From Facklamia sp050409585 (GTDB lineage: Bacteria; Bacillota; Bacilli; Lactobacillales; Aerococcaceae): DNA of 64,000 nt. Under the pieces are notes generated by a model. That model was not told the origin of the DNA. It did not search any database and saw only the letters and a program-made list of their open reading frames with translations. The position numbers and the translations under genes are program-made. Location of the stretch: contig NZ_JBNUPE010000009.1 in assembly GCF_050409585.1 (NCBI RefSeq), positions 1-64,000 on the forward strand, read 5' to 3'. Below, piece by piece: positions 7,521 through 16,011 of this stretch (positions are counted from its first letter, which is position 1; each line of letters starts with the position of its first letter).

Positions 7521-8651
7521 TGTGACATAAAAGGATAAAAATAGGAAGCTTCTGATACACTTAGTTTGTGAGAACAAAAGTGAAAGGAGCTTCCTATGAG
7601 GTCTATTATAACAGAAGAAGTGCGCTATCGAAAAAAGTTGTCGAATATGCTATTAAATACAACAATAATGCAGCAGCAAGACGTTATCATATGAGCCGTC
7701 ATAATGTAAAACGTTGGCGAGATCGTTACAATGGGAATAGGGATAGTTTAAGATTAAAAAGTCCTAGACCGCATTCTCATTCGGCGAATTATCAAGCAGA
7801 AGAACTGGAGTTGGTTCGACGAAACTATCAACGCTATGGTCATGAAGGGCTAGCAGAAGTCTATGTACAATGTCGAAGAAAAGACTATAAGCGAAGTTAT
7901 GATTCGATGTGCAAACAAATTCGTCAAAAGGGCTGGAATTGTGTACAGAAGGGAGCTATCCTAAGACAAAATGGCGGGGAACAAGAGCTACTCAACCTGG
8001 ATAAAAAGTACAAATTGATATAAAACACGTTCCTCAGCAGTGCATTAGCTGGAATAGTTGTGGTAAATGTTACTAGCAAATTACTGCAATTAATGAGTAT
8101 AGTTGAAAACGAGTATGTAAAATTGTTGAAGAGAAGAGAGTGACACATACTGCCACCTTTTTAATTGATCTTGAGGAACAGTTTGGCTTTAAGATTGACA
8201 AAGTTCAAACAGATAATGGCTCGGAATTCACTAACGCTCTCCATCAAACTGGCCGAAAAATTATCCCTGAAGAAATATTCGATCAAAAAGGGATTCACTA
8301 TCAGCGCACAAGATCCTATTCTCCCTGGCAAAATGGGATTGTAAAGTGGAGTCATCGTGAGGATAGTTAGAGAATCTAACATCGAATCTTTAATTCAGAG
8401 GCACAATTGATATCCGCTCATCAACGGTATATCCATCGAGGTAACAATGTTCATCGAAAGCTACTCAATTTTAAAAGTCCAAATGAAATGATTCAAGACT
8501 ATTTAACACACATGCGGCTTAGCCTTATCTAATTTATCTTATCTTGTTAGCAAATCAAGGATCGTTACACTTTCCTCCTTGACAGGCTAAGAAGGTAAGA
8601 TGATCGAGTACTAGGCTAGATCGCTATCAGAAGATTTCTATTTGTGTAACA
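7521..8651 (+). mobile_element. Degenerate insertion sequence with DDE transposase
   Basis: Imperfect terminal inverted repeats bound the element. The left end (7521) starts TGTGACATAAAA and holds GAAGCTTCTGATAC. The right end, read inward from 8651, starts TGTTACACAAAT and holds AATCTTCTGATAG. Between them is a broken transposase gene. The ends extend outward into a shared ACATATGT palindrome, so no target duplication can be assigned with confidence. It lies exactly between the AT-rich RiPP cluster and the core rplU operon. Confidence 0.7.
7596..8533 (+). pseudogene. Frameshifted IS transposase (integrase-core, IS481/IS3-like)
   Basis: The natural start is ATG 7596 after AAAGGAG (MRSIITEEVRYRKK). 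The frame shifts within about 7630-7640 near a run of six A, then continues as EYAIKYNNNAAARRYHMSRH with a helix-turn-helix. A second shift near 7980 separates it from the first catalytic-Asp segment VQIDIKHVPQQC (8010-8044). The middle DDE segment VQTDNGSEF and SPWQNGIV lie in a third piece (8140-8370), which ends at a TAG. The C-terminal part HQRYIHRGNNVHRKLLNFKS ends at TAA about 8533. With at least three frame breaks and in-frame stops it cannot make an active enzyme. Confidence 0.75.
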
Positions 8652-8699
8652 TATGTTTGACAACTCTAGAACAACCAAAAATATCTTTCCTTAGAATTA

Positions 8700-8728
8700 T
8701 TGACAGTCTAAAGTAATTCTGATATCCT
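8700..8728 (+). promoter_or_regulatory. Promoter of the rplU operon
   Basis: TTGACA (8700-8705), 17-bp spacer, TATCCT (8723-8728). This is a near-consensus vegetative promoter just outside the right end of the decayed IS. Confidence 0.75.
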
Positions 8729-8744
8729 ACTAATGTTGTATTTG

Positions 8745-8835
8745 TGTAGCACCACAACTGCAACCGCTCATCCTTGAGTTTAAGTGCATTAGCCACTCAA
8801 GTTGGCGAGTCTAAGTGTAGGTATTTATACCGAAA
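8745..8835 (+). promoter_or_regulatory. Ribosomal protein L21 leader RNA
   Basis: The ~120-nt untranslated leader between the promoter and rplU has complementary runs (ACTCAAG near 8797 with CTTGAGT near 8773) and paired TAAGTG/GTAGG segments. It sits where Firmicutes carry the L21 leader, an autoregulatory structure described for rplU-prp-rpmA operons. The structure call is by position and visible pairing only. Confidence 0.5.
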
Positions 8836-8858
8836 ATCTAATAATAGGAGGTGCTTGA

Positions 8859-9170
8859 ATGTACGCAATTATAAAAACAGGCGGCAAGCAAATTAAGGTA
8901 GAAGAAGGACAAACAATCTTCGTTGAGAAGCTAGACGTTGCTGAAGGCGATAAAGTGACTTTTGATGAAGTCGTTTTAGTAGGTGGTGAAGGTGAAACAA
9001 AGGTAGGTTCACCATTAGTTGCTGGAGCAAGTGTAGAAGCGACTGTTGAGAAACAAGGACGCGAAAAGAAAGTGGTTACTTTCAAATATTTACGTCGTAA
9101 AGATTCTCACCGTAAGCAAGGACACCGTCAACCATACACTAAATTAACTGTTAACGCGATTAAGGTTTAA
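8859..9170 (+). CDS. rplU: 50S ribosomal protein L21
   Basis: A 103-aa protein of normal length. It starts MYAIIKTGGKQIKVEEG and ends with the RNA-binding KYLRRKDSHRKQGHRQPYTK motif, both diagnostic of bacterial L21, which binds 23S rRNA in the large subunit. The start is set by AGGAGGTG. It is the first gene of the conserved L21-Prp-L27 operon; Prp begins 2 bp after its stop. The long leader upstream fits ribosomal-protein autoregulation. Confidence 0.97.
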   Translation: MYAIIKTGGKQIKVEEGQTIFVEKLDVAEGDKVTFDEVVLVGGEGETKVGSPLVAGASVEATVEKQGREKKVVTFKYLRRKDSHRKQGHRQPYTKLTVNAIKV

Positions 9171-9172
9171 TC

Positions 9173-9517
9173 ATGATTCAAGTACAAATCAGCCTTTCAA
9201 AAGAGGGTCAAGAAGTTAAAGCAATCGAAATGACAGGACATGCTGGTTATGGTGAACATGGACAAGATATTGTCTGTGCCGCAGTATCTAGCCAAGTTAT
9301 TTCAGTAGAAAACTCTCTTTACCAACTCTTGCAAGTGCCTGTAGAAACCACTGTTAATGAAATGGAAGGTGGTTATCTCAAGCTCGTACTACCATCGATT
9401 GAACAAAAGAAGTTAAAACATGATGTGCAACTTTTGATGCGTCATTTAATTTTAGCTTTAGAAGTGACAGAACAAGCTTATCCCGAATATATCCAGATTA
9501 AACAAACTATACTATAG
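9173..9517 (+). CDS. prp: Ribosomal-processing cysteine protease Prp
   Basis: A 114-aa cytoplasmic protease of the Prp (YsxB) family. The catalytic dyad is visible in GHAGYGEHGQDIVCAAVS, with the His after the first Gly and the Cys before AAVS. It removes the N-terminal extension of ribosomal protein L27, encoded directly downstream. It lies between rplU and rpmA with short gaps, as throughout Firmicutes and Fusobacteria. Its presence together with an extended L27 shows that this organism processes L27 post-translationally. Confidence 0.95.
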   Translation: MIQVQISLSKEGQEVKAIEMTGHAGYGEHGQDIVCAAVSSQVISVENSLYQLLQVPVETTVNEMEGGYLKLVLPSIEQKKLKHDVQLLMRHLILALEVTEQAYPEYIQIKQTIL

Positions 9518-9529
9518 GAGGTGCTCTCT

Positions 9530-9820
9530 ATGTTGAAATTAGACTTACAACTATTCGCTACTAAAAAAGGTGGAGGTTCTACTCAGAACGGTCGTGATTC
9601 CATTGCTAAGCGTTTAGGCGCTAAAGTTGGCGACGGTGAAGAAGTAACAGGTGGATCAATTATCTACCGTCAACGTGGAACAAAAATCCATCCAGGCGAA
9701 AATGTTGGCCGTGGTGGCGATGATACATTATTTGCAAAAATTGATGGAATCGTTAAATTCGAACGCAAGGGTAAAAAAGCTAAGAAAGTTTCAGTTTACC
9801 CAGTAGCTGTTGAAGCTTAA
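9530..9820 (+). CDS. rpmA: 50S ribosomal protein L27 with cleavable N-terminal extension
   Basis: 96 aa from ATG 9530; a GTG at 9521 lies in the AGGAGGTG ribosome binding site. The extension MLKLDLQLFA precedes TKKGGGSTQNGRDS, where mature L27 begins. The LQLFA/TKKG junction matches the Prp cleavage motif known from S. aureus L27. Mature L27 reaches the peptidyl-transferase centre with its N-terminus, which is why removal of the extension is needed. The gene ends the operon, before a strong terminator. Confidence 0.96.
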   Translation: MLKLDLQLFATKKGGGSTQNGRDSIAKRLGAKVGDGEEVTGGSIIYRQRGTKIHPGENVGRGGDDTLFAKIDGIVKFERKGKKAKKVSVYPVAVEA

Positions 9821-9849
9821 TCGAAGTTTTTAAAATGCCTAACATCTTA

Positions 9850-9886
9850 AAAGCAGTCCTAGTTAAACTAAGACTGCTTTTTTGTT
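9850..9886 (+). terminator. Terminator of rplU-prp-rpmA
   Basis: AAAGCAGTC (9850-9858) pairs with GACTGCTTT (9872-9880), followed by a T run. A clear rho-independent terminator. Confidence 0.9.
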
Positions 9887-9889
9887 TGT

Positions 9890-10420
9890 CTAATGATTTG
9901 TTGAAGTGACAGTTAAGCCGTAGTCATCATTGGTCGTTTATTTCAATTTCTTTGAATGCTATATTATAAAAGTCTGTCTTATCAATTAAAATAATACTTT
10001 CTGATTCTTTGCTTTTATCGGCTATTAACTCATCTTCTGTTGACTGTTTAATTGCTCTTTTTTGATTGAAGTATTTTCTCAAATTTTGAAATTTCTTCCT
10101 CTAGTTTTCTGCTTTCTTTTTCCCTTGCGCAAAGCAGTTGTGTCACCCGAGCTCATCATGCTCACCAGCCGTAAAAGCCTCTTTCATTTCACTTCCTCTT
10201 TAAATAGTTGATGGCTAAAATATTTCCAGTAATTTAAAGTGGCTATTCGATGGGGAATATAGCTAAGAAGCATAAATAAATATCTAATTATAATGTAACT
10301 TTAAGTAATAAAAAGGAAATGGTTTTCTTTTAAAATTAAAGGCATAACTTTTTTAAAATAAAAGGAGGCTGTGACATTAGTCAGCCTCCTTTAAAGTACA
10401 ATATGGGTGCGTATGATTCT
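9890..10420. other. Intergenic region with minus-strand gene remnants
   Basis: No intact gene. On the minus strand, frames between about 10100 and 9927 read EEISKFEKILQSKK and, in a neighbouring frame, STEDELIADKSKESES followed by IILIDKTDFYNIAFKEIEIN and a stop at 9927-9929. They look like a frameshifted coiled-coil protein. A start-like segment (MKEAFTAGEHDELG, stop) at about 10185-10140 has its own GAGG. These are probably pieces of one decayed gene; the family is not recognised. Confidence 0.4.
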
Positions 10421-11626
10421 TTAATTCCAAATTAAAAGATCTAAATAATTCTGATACTCTTTAGGAAAATCGATTCTAAAGAGTGACTGGCTTTGTCCGG
10501 TGTTTAAATCGTAATAGCCATAATATTTCTTGCCAGAATCATTGAGGGAGAGAAGAGATGGCCCCTTACTGTTATAGTCAATCACTTGAATATCTAGCCC
10601 AACTTCCAAAGATTCAAAATGTTCAATCGGAATCTCACCGATATAATTATCTTCCTTTATTGAGTAGCGGCCAAAGTGAGGCTTATTTTTTTGATATTCG
10701 ATGATATAAATATGGTTAGAGTCAGCAGTCAGGATTTCGAAGCTATTTGAACTTGGAATGGTTACTTTAGTTTCTTGCAATGATTGGTCTTTAAAATCAA
10801 ACAGAAAGAAGGGACCATTCTCGTCATTTTCAAGATTATAGCTAGTTTGAATAAAGGGAGCATCAAGAGAGAGGTTACTACTTAAGAATGGACTATTGAG
10901 CCAAACATCTTTAGCTAGAGTTTCCTCATCACTATATACAGTATAGTCTTCTTCATTAATGAGTTTAAATTGGTTTTCTTTGTTGACTTCATCAAGTTGG
11001 TAAATTGTAATTTTGTTTTTAAAGGAAAATTTGTCGCTATTGCTGTTTCCCGATTCGATATTGTAAAGACACATTAGATAATATTTACCATCAACTTGTC
11101 GGATTTGAACATTTTGCAGATAGATTTTATTCGAGTCCTTAATTGAAGTTTTGATTGTAGGAATATCTTTGATAAGCTCCTTTTTATTTGTAAAGTCTAA
11201 AAAGTGAACTTTGATGGGTTTTTCTTCATTAGAAAACAAATCACTTTCAATCCAGAAATAGTGCTTATCTCCTTGATAGATTTGTTCTAGTGAATCTATT
11301 CCTTTGAAAAAGTTGGGGGCTTCTTTAGCTAATGCTTTTAATTCTTTATTTCCCTCAAAATCAAGGCTTTTGAATTTAAGATTTGAACGACTCAACTGAA
11401 AATCTCCACTTTTATTTTGGAACATTTCTTCTGGCAGAGAGAAGAAACTGTTTTGACTACTTAGTTGGACATACTCTTCAGGTAGATTGGTTAGTTTTTC
11501 ATCTCCTTTTATTGAGGTTAATTTCCCAATAATCGGCGAGTTAAGACCATAGAGACTTCCTACTAATAAGATTAAACCCATGCCAATGATTGCAAAGTAT
11601 TTAATCATTTGTTTATAATAATTCAT
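10421..11626 (-). CDS. Hypothetical membrane-anchored extracytoplasmic protein of an ABC operon
   Basis: About 401 aa from the ATG at 11624-11626, preceded by AAAGGAGG. An N-terminal hydrophobic segment (YFAIIGMGLILLVGSLYGL) would anchor it or act as a signal. The remaining ~370 residues are polar and beta-rich with no motif I recognise; repeated patterns such as KYYLMCLYNIES and HFGRYSIKED suggest a propeller-like surface domain. It is the last gene of a GntR/ATPase/permease operon resembling ytr-type systems. It may be a sensor or accessory of that transporter, but its role is unknown. Confidence 0.7.
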   Translation of the reverse strand: MNYYKQMIKYFAIIGMGLILLVGSLYGLNSPIIGKLTSIKGDEKLTNLPEEYVQLSSQNSFFSLPEEMFQNKSGDFQLSRSNLKFKSLDFEGNKELKALAKEAPNFFKGIDSLEQIYQGDKHYFWIESDLFSNEEKPIKVHFLDFTNKKELIKDIPTIKTSIKDSNKIYLQNVQIRQVDGKYYLMCLYNIESGNSNSDKFSFKNKITIYQLDEVNKENQFKLINEEDYTVYSDEETLAKDVWLNSPFLSSNLSLDAPFIQTSYNLENDENGPFFLFDFKDQSLQETKVTIPSSNSFEILTADSNHIYIIEYQKNKPHFGRYSIKEDNYIGEIPIEHFESLEVGLDIQVIDYNSKGPSLLSLNDSGKKYYGYYDLNTGQSQSLFRIDFPKEYQNYLDLLIWN

Positions 11627-11639
11627 CTTTCTACCTCCT

Positions 11640-12395
11640 TTAAATATGCAGATCTTTTGCGACATATTGACTGCCAATCCAGTAAGTGATACTTCCTACA
11701 AGGATAAAACTGAGTGGATAAAACGCATGAAACTCGAGATTAGTAGGTAGCATACCAAAAGCTATGAGTTTTCCAGTAAGATATGTTCCTGCTACTAGGA
11801 TGAGCAAGTAGAGGACAGACCATTTCCAGGAATAGGCGCGTTCAAGCAGTACAAATAGAAGGGTGATTGGAATCAAGGCAAGCCAGGCTAAGATATTAAC
11901 AAGCGATACCCAGATGGATTCGGTGAAAAGATTGGTGAAATAAGAAAAGTTGAAAACGAGATAGAGGGGCATATCATTTGAATACCGCTCTTGTAAGATC
12001 ATTTGTAAGAGAAAATGAAAAACATATACCGTAAAATAAACGAATAAAATATTCAGGAAAAAATAAAAGACGAGGCTTAGAAATTTTGCATGGTAGAGGC
12101 TGGATCGTTTAAAAGGGCCAGCTAACCAGCGAGAAATCATTTTACCTTGGCTAAACCAATCTTTTAACCAGATTAAGAGGGTCGCAATTGCCATACTAAT
12201 AACTCCGATAATAAAGGCGATATTTATGATATTCAGCAATATATTTGGCTGATTTACCATATTTTGTTGGAAATTGCTTTGTATATTATTATTAATAGAA
12301 ATTAAGGATAGGACGAGATAGATCAAAGCGACGATTAACCAGTAAAATTTCTGCCTTTGTATTTCAAAATAAGTTAAACTCAATACTTCTCTCAT
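11640..12395 (-). CDS. ABC transporter permease (ytr-type operon)
   Basis: A 251-aa integral membrane protein with about six hydrophobic segments (for example YWLIVALIYLVLSLISI, IINIAFIIGVISMAIATLLI, LLILVAGTYLTGKLIAFG). It abuts the ATPase gene and is probably its membrane partner. The Lys/Arg-rich cytoplasmic loop around WLKDWFSQGKMISRW is typical of such permeases. The system resembles B. subtilis Ytr and other GntR-controlled ABC systems linked to cell-envelope stress. The substrate is unknown. Confidence 0.8.
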   Translation of the reverse strand: MREVLSLTYFEIQRQKFYWLIVALIYLVLSLISINNNIQSNFQQNMVNQPNILLNIINIAFIIGVISMAIATLLIWLKDWFSQGKMISRWLAGPFKRSSLYHAKFLSLVFYFFLNILFVYFTVYVFHFLLQMILQERYSNDMPLYLVFNFSYFTNLFTESIWVSLVNILAWLALIPITLLFVLLERAYSWKWSVLYLLILVAGTYLTGKLIAFGMLPTNLEFHAFYPLSFILVGSITYWIGSQYVAKDLHI

Positions 12396-13076
12396 TTAAT
12401 TTAACTCCTTTCTTAACCATTCAACTAAGGATAGTTCTTCATTTTCACGCATATCTTCTAAATAGATAGAGTGTTTGATTTGGCCCTCACTCATTAAAAC
12501 GGCTCGGTCGATAAAGTGTTCGACATCGTAAAGTTCATGAGTGGTTACTAAGACACCACAGTCTTTTTGGATAAATGAACCAAAGAGTTCAAGAATTTCT
12601 TCCCGGCTAAAGACATCGATGCCAGCAAAGGGTTCATCTAACAGAAGATAATCTGCCTCTAAAGATAAGCCTAACATTAAATTAAGTTTTGCTTGATTCC
12701 CCTTGGATAGTTCTTTAATGCGCTTACTATCTTCTAATTGGAAAAAATCTTGGATATCTTGTGCTCTAGTAGGATTCCAAGCAGGATAGAGATTGTACAT
12801 AAATTCTTTGCATGCTTTAACCGTCATCGAAGGGGGAAAGTTGAGGTAATCGGGAACATGCCATATTCTAGCTTTAGCATCTCGCAATTTTATTTCATCA
12901 ATATAAATTTCCCCTTGATAAGGCAAAAGTCTGGCAATACAGTTAATGAGGGTCGATTTTCCTGTACCATTAATGCCGATCAATCCAGTGATTTCACCTG
13001 GTTTAACTTCTAAATTGATGTCTTTAAGGACCTTATGCTTACTGAAAGACTTGTTGAGGTTTTCGATTTTAATCAT
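12396..13076 (-). CDS. ABC transporter ATP-binding protein (YtrB-like)
   Basis: 226 aa. Walker A GINGTGKST, a weak signature (ELSKGNQAKLNLMLGL, with LSKGN where LSGGQ is usual), Walker B YLLLDEPFAGID and switch region VTTHELYD. The degenerate signature and the ID D-loop are typical of the small YtrB/BcrA-like group. Its ATG overlaps the stop of the GntR gene by 8 bp, so the two are translationally coupled. It powers the adjacent permease. Confidence 0.87.
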   Translation of the reverse strand: MIKIENLNKSFSKHKVLKDINLEVKPGEITGLIGINGTGKSTLINCIARLLPYQGEIYIDEIKLRDAKARIWHVPDYLNFPPSMTVKACKEFMYNLYPAWNPTRAQDIQDFFQLEDSKRIKELSKGNQAKLNLMLGLSLEADYLLLDEPFAGIDVFSREEILELFGSFIQKDCGVLVTTHELYDVEHFIDRAVLMSEGQIKHSIYLEDMRENEELSLVEWLRKELN

Positions 13077-13449
13077 GGTTAATGGCCTCCTTTTTAATTT
13101 GATAGCTATGGGTAAGGCGTTGGATGATATCTTCTAATTGCAAATCCATGGGAATTAAAACATCGACTAGGTTTTCGATGGCTTGATCAATGGATTCATA
13201 TTTAAGTTGAGAAATTAATTGCGTGTCAGTTGTTATGGTGCTAGGTCTTTGAGCTTGAGTAACAATCATACCTAAGTCCTCCATTTCTTTAAATGCCTTT
13301 TGAACGGTATTGGGATTGACTTTCCATTCCTTTGCTAATTGTCTTCTTGAGGGCAATTGATAACCCGGCGTATATTTGCCTGTGATGATCTGATCTTTTA
13401 CCCAAGTAATAATTTGGGTATAGATGGGTAGATTGGGTGCAAGTTTCAT
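13069..13449 (-). CDS. GntR family transcriptional regulator (YtrA subfamily)
   Basis: 126 aa, the short form of GntR regulators. The N-terminal winged helix is clear: PIYTQIITWVKDQIITGKYTPG, then LPSRRQLAKEWKVNPNTVQKA and FKEMEDLGMI. The C-terminal ~45 residues are too short for a metabolite-binding domain and would serve dimerisation, as in the YtrA subfamily. It is the first gene of the operon and is very likely its repressor, because an AGTGTA-N12-TACACT palindrome covers the promoter just upstream. Confidence 0.9.
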   Translation of the reverse strand: MKLAPNLPIYTQIITWVKDQIITGKYTPGYQLPSRRQLAKEWKVNPNTVQKAFKEMEDLGMIVTQAQRPSTITTDTQLISQLKYESIDQAIENLVDVLIPMDLQLEDIIQRLTHSYQIKKEAINHD

Positions 13450-13517
13450 TATTTTACCTCCATTAAAGCTTTATTATATTCCAAGATGTGTCCCACAATC
13501 ATAATACAGCTTGTTTA

Positions 13518-13551
13518 AGTGTATTATACGAGCCATACACTTTTAAGTCAA
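13518..13551 (-). promoter_or_regulatory. Promoter and palindromic operator of the GntR-ABC operon
   Basis: On the minus strand: -35 TTGACT (13546-13551), 17-bp spacer, -10 TATAAT (13523-13528). The inverted repeat AGTGTA-N12-TACACT (13518-13541) spans the spacer and -10. It closely resembles the AGTGTA/TACACT operator known for B. subtilis YtrA. Autorepression by the adjacent GntR protein is the obvious inference. Confidence 0.85.
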
Positions 13552-13673
13552 GGTATGAAGGTAAAAATGCAAGTAAAAGATGAACGGAATGAATGGTGAT
13601 AAAGATTTAAGCAAAAGTCAAGCTAAGCTATGGTATGATGAAGGAGAAATAATATTTATGAAGGAGGAATGTT

Positions 13674-15143
13674 ATGGATTTATTAGTCGATAAATTAAAA
13701 GAAGTGTTAGCTTCTGTACTGCCTATTATACTTATAGTTGTGATCATTTCATTGACCATGGTCAATGTGTCGGCAGATATGATGATTCGTTTTTTAATAG
13801 GGGCTGTCTTTTTAATTATAGGTTTAACGATCTTCTTATTTGGTGTGGAAGTTGGTATGAGTCCTATAGGAGATTTGATGGGGAAAAGTGTAGCAGATGC
13901 TCCCAATATTTGGGCCATTACAGGGCTAGCCTTTGTAATTGGTTTTTCGGTCACGGTCGCAGAACCTGATTTACTTATTTTAGGCCAACAGGTGGCTGAT
14001 GCGATGGGAGGAGCTCTTACTTCAACGGTGATTGTTGCAATGGTCTCACTTGGTGTCGGCTTCTTAATTGCTTTTGGTATCGTGCGGATTTTGTCTTCCT
14101 TTTCGATTAAGTATTTTTTCTTAATTGCTTATGGGTTGATCGCCTTAATGGCTTTATTGGTTTCTAATGATTTTATAGCCATTGCTTTCGATGCGTCAGG
14201 TGCCACGACAGGTGCCTTAACCACACCTTTTATCTTAGCATTGTCAGCGGCTGTTTCATCTCGTAAAGGGGGGCACATGGCTGAGGAAGATTCTTTTGGT
14301 TTAGTAGGTGCCATGAGTGTCGGGCCAATTTTAGCAGTTATTTTATTATCAGTTATTACAGGAGTAAGTTTCCAAGGGCAAGCAGAAGTTTATCGTTATA
14401 CGGAGGGAATTATTGCCCCATTCTTTTTGGCTATTGGACACACTTTGCTTGAGTCTTTAATGGCCCTCGCTCCCTTAGCCATTTTATTTGCGATTATGAA
14501 TTGGAAACAATTTAAGCTTAAAAAGCGTGAACTCAAACGGATTATCAAAGGGGTTACTTACACTTTGATTGGACTGGTTCTCTTTCTAATAGGTGTCAAT
14601 CAAGGCTTTATGGATATGGGGCGTTTTCTAGGTAATATGTTAGCGCGTGACTTTCAGGCATGGTTACCCGTAATTGGTTTGATTATGGGCTTGGTGATTG
14701 TTTTGGCTGAGCCAGCCGTTCACGTATTGGGAGACCAAGTTGAAGCGGTAACGGGTGGTTTTATTAAGAATAAACTTTTACTTGTCTTTCTATCTATTGG
14801 AGTAGGCCTAGCTGTCAGTGGGTCACTGGTTCGTATCCTAGTGCCTAGTATTCAAATCTGGTATTATTTATTACCTGGCTTTCTTTTAGCCATCTGTTTA
14901 TCCTTTTTTGTAGATGATTTATTTGGAGGGATTGCTTTTGATGCGGGAGGCGTAGCTTCCGGACCAATGACGGCAACTTTCATCCTGTCCTTTGCACAAG
15001 GGGCAGCGGATCGGATTCCAACGGCAGATGTGGTAACGGATGGCTTTGGTGTCATCGCAACGGTTGCAATGGCGCCAATCGTCATGATATTATTACTCGG
15101 AATCATCTATAAGTGGAAATTAAAACAAGAAAAAATAGCATAG
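13674..15143 (+). CDS. DUF1538 family membrane protein (putative transporter)
   Basis: A 489-aa polytopic membrane protein made of two homologous halves. Each half carries a GLAFVIGFSVTVAEPDLLILG-like segment (first half about residues 83-103; second half VIGLIMGLVIVLAEPAVHVLG) and a later FDASGATTGALTTPFI / FDAGGVASGPMTATFI segment. The paired AEP and FDxxGxxxGxxT motifs in an internal repeat suggest an inverted-repeat transporter fold. DUF1538 is uncharacterised. The gene is followed 10 bp later by a double PII-like protein, so flux is probably signal-controlled. SD AAGGAGGAA sets the start. Confidence 0.88.
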   Translation: MDLLVDKLKEVLASVLPIILIVVIISLTMVNVSADMMIRFLIGAVFLIIGLTIFLFGVEVGMSPIGDLMGKSVADAPNIWAITGLAFVIGFSVTVAEPDLLILGQQVADAMGGALTSTVIVAMVSLGVGFLIAFGIVRILSSFSIKYFFLIAYGLIALMALLVSNDFIAIAFDASGATTGALTTPFILALSAAVSSRKGGHMAEEDSFGLVGAMSVGPILAVILLSVITGVSFQGQAEVYRYTEGIIAPFFLAIGHTLLESLMALAPLAILFAIMNWKQFKLKKRELKRIIKGVTYTLIGLVLFLIGVNQGFMDMGRFLGNMLARDFQAWLPVIGLIMGLVIVLAEPAVHVLGDQVEAVTGGFIKNKLLLVFLSIGVGLAVSGSLVRILVPSIQIWYYLLPGFLLAICLSFFVDDLFGGIAFDAGGVASGPMTATFILSFAQGAADRIPTADVVTDGFGVIATVAMAPIVMILLLGIIYKWKLKQEKIA

Positions 15144-15153
15144 GAGGGTATTT

Positions 15154-15804
15154 ATGCAGACAGTCTTATTTTTTGCAATTGTTAAGAAGGGTACAGCCTC
15201 CTATTACCTTGAGCAGGCACGCCTGGCAGGAGCCACCGGTGGAACGATCTTTCAAGCAGAAGGAACAGTTGCCAATCCTTTCTTAGATTTATTAGGTTTG
15301 AATGATTCCAAGCGTGAAGCCTTATTGATGTTGGTTGATCATTCAAATGAAGAAAGAATTCATCAAGTCTTAACCGAAAAGTGTGAATTACCTAAAAAAG
15401 GAAAGGGCATTCTCTTTTCAATTAATACAAGTAGTGTTTATGGCAGTCACCAGTTAATGCATGAATTTAATGAGGGAGGTCAAGAAATGAGTAAGTATCA
15501 ATTAGTAGCTACAATTGTTGATCGTGATTCAGGGGATGAAGTAGTGGAAACTGCTCGTGAAGAAGGAGCAGGTGGAGCAACTATCCTCCATGGTCGAGGA
15601 CTAGGTTCGAAGAAAGCTCCTAAGATTTTTAATGTTCAAATTGAACCGGAAAAAGAGCTTGTCTTAATGATTGTTGAGACACAAAAAGTGCCTGAAATCA
15701 TTGAAAAAGTTTCTAAAGCCATGGATATTGACCAACCGGGTAAGGGAATCCTTTTTACTATCGATGTCAACGATGTAAGCGGGCTTTTCCAACAAATAAA
15801 CTAA
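15154..15804 (+). CDS. Tandem PII-like signal protein paired with DUF1538 transporter
   Basis: A 216-aa protein with two PII-like ferredoxin-fold units: residues 1-~100 and, after an NEGGQEMSKY linker, ~110-216. Each has a conserved Gly-rich turn (ARLAGATGGTIF and AREEGAGGATIL), a short T-loop region and a C-terminal KGILF strand (KGKGILFSI, PGKGILFTI). Canonical PII proteins are about 112-aa trimers; here two copies are fused, so a trimer would need six domains from three chains or pseudo-symmetric packing. It lacks an obvious uridylylation Tyr in a long T-loop. It probably gates the upstream membrane protein; the ligand is unknown. Confidence 0.85.
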   Translation: MQTVLFFAIVKKGTASYYLEQARLAGATGGTIFQAEGTVANPFLDLLGLNDSKREALLMLVDHSNEERIHQVLTEKCELPKKGKGILFSINTSSVYGSHQLMHEFNEGGQEMSKYQLVATIVDRDSGDEVVETAREEGAGGATILHGRGLGSKKAPKIFNVQIEPEKELVLMIVETQKVPEIIEKVSKAMDIDQPGKGILFTIDVNDVSGLFQQIN

Positions 15805-15961
15805 TTATGTAAAACTAAAAAAGTGGATTAAGACGAATGATTAGCTTATGATACATTTATTAAAAGGGAAAAATGACAAAAGAAGTTTGTCGTAACACCG
15901 AAAATAAAGCTATTTAATATAGTATCAATTCGAAAAGTAATTTTTTGAAAAAATAAATATT

Positions 15962-16006
15962 AAAAAAGCAAGATGAATTAAATTAATAATTTATCTTGCT
16001 TTTTAG
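15962..16006. terminator. Bidirectional terminator
   Basis: AAAAAGCAAGAT (15963-15974) pairs with TATCTTGCTTTTT (15992-16005), with T runs in both directions. It serves the PII gene on the plus strand and the secreted-protein cassette on the minus strand. Confidence 0.85.
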
Positions 16007-16011
16007 TATTG

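Noticed and set aside
13628..13954. Minus-strand frames across the DUF1538 gene and similar long frames opposite real genes
   Set aside because: They are antisense shadows of strongly supported coding regions without ribosome binding sites or family matches.
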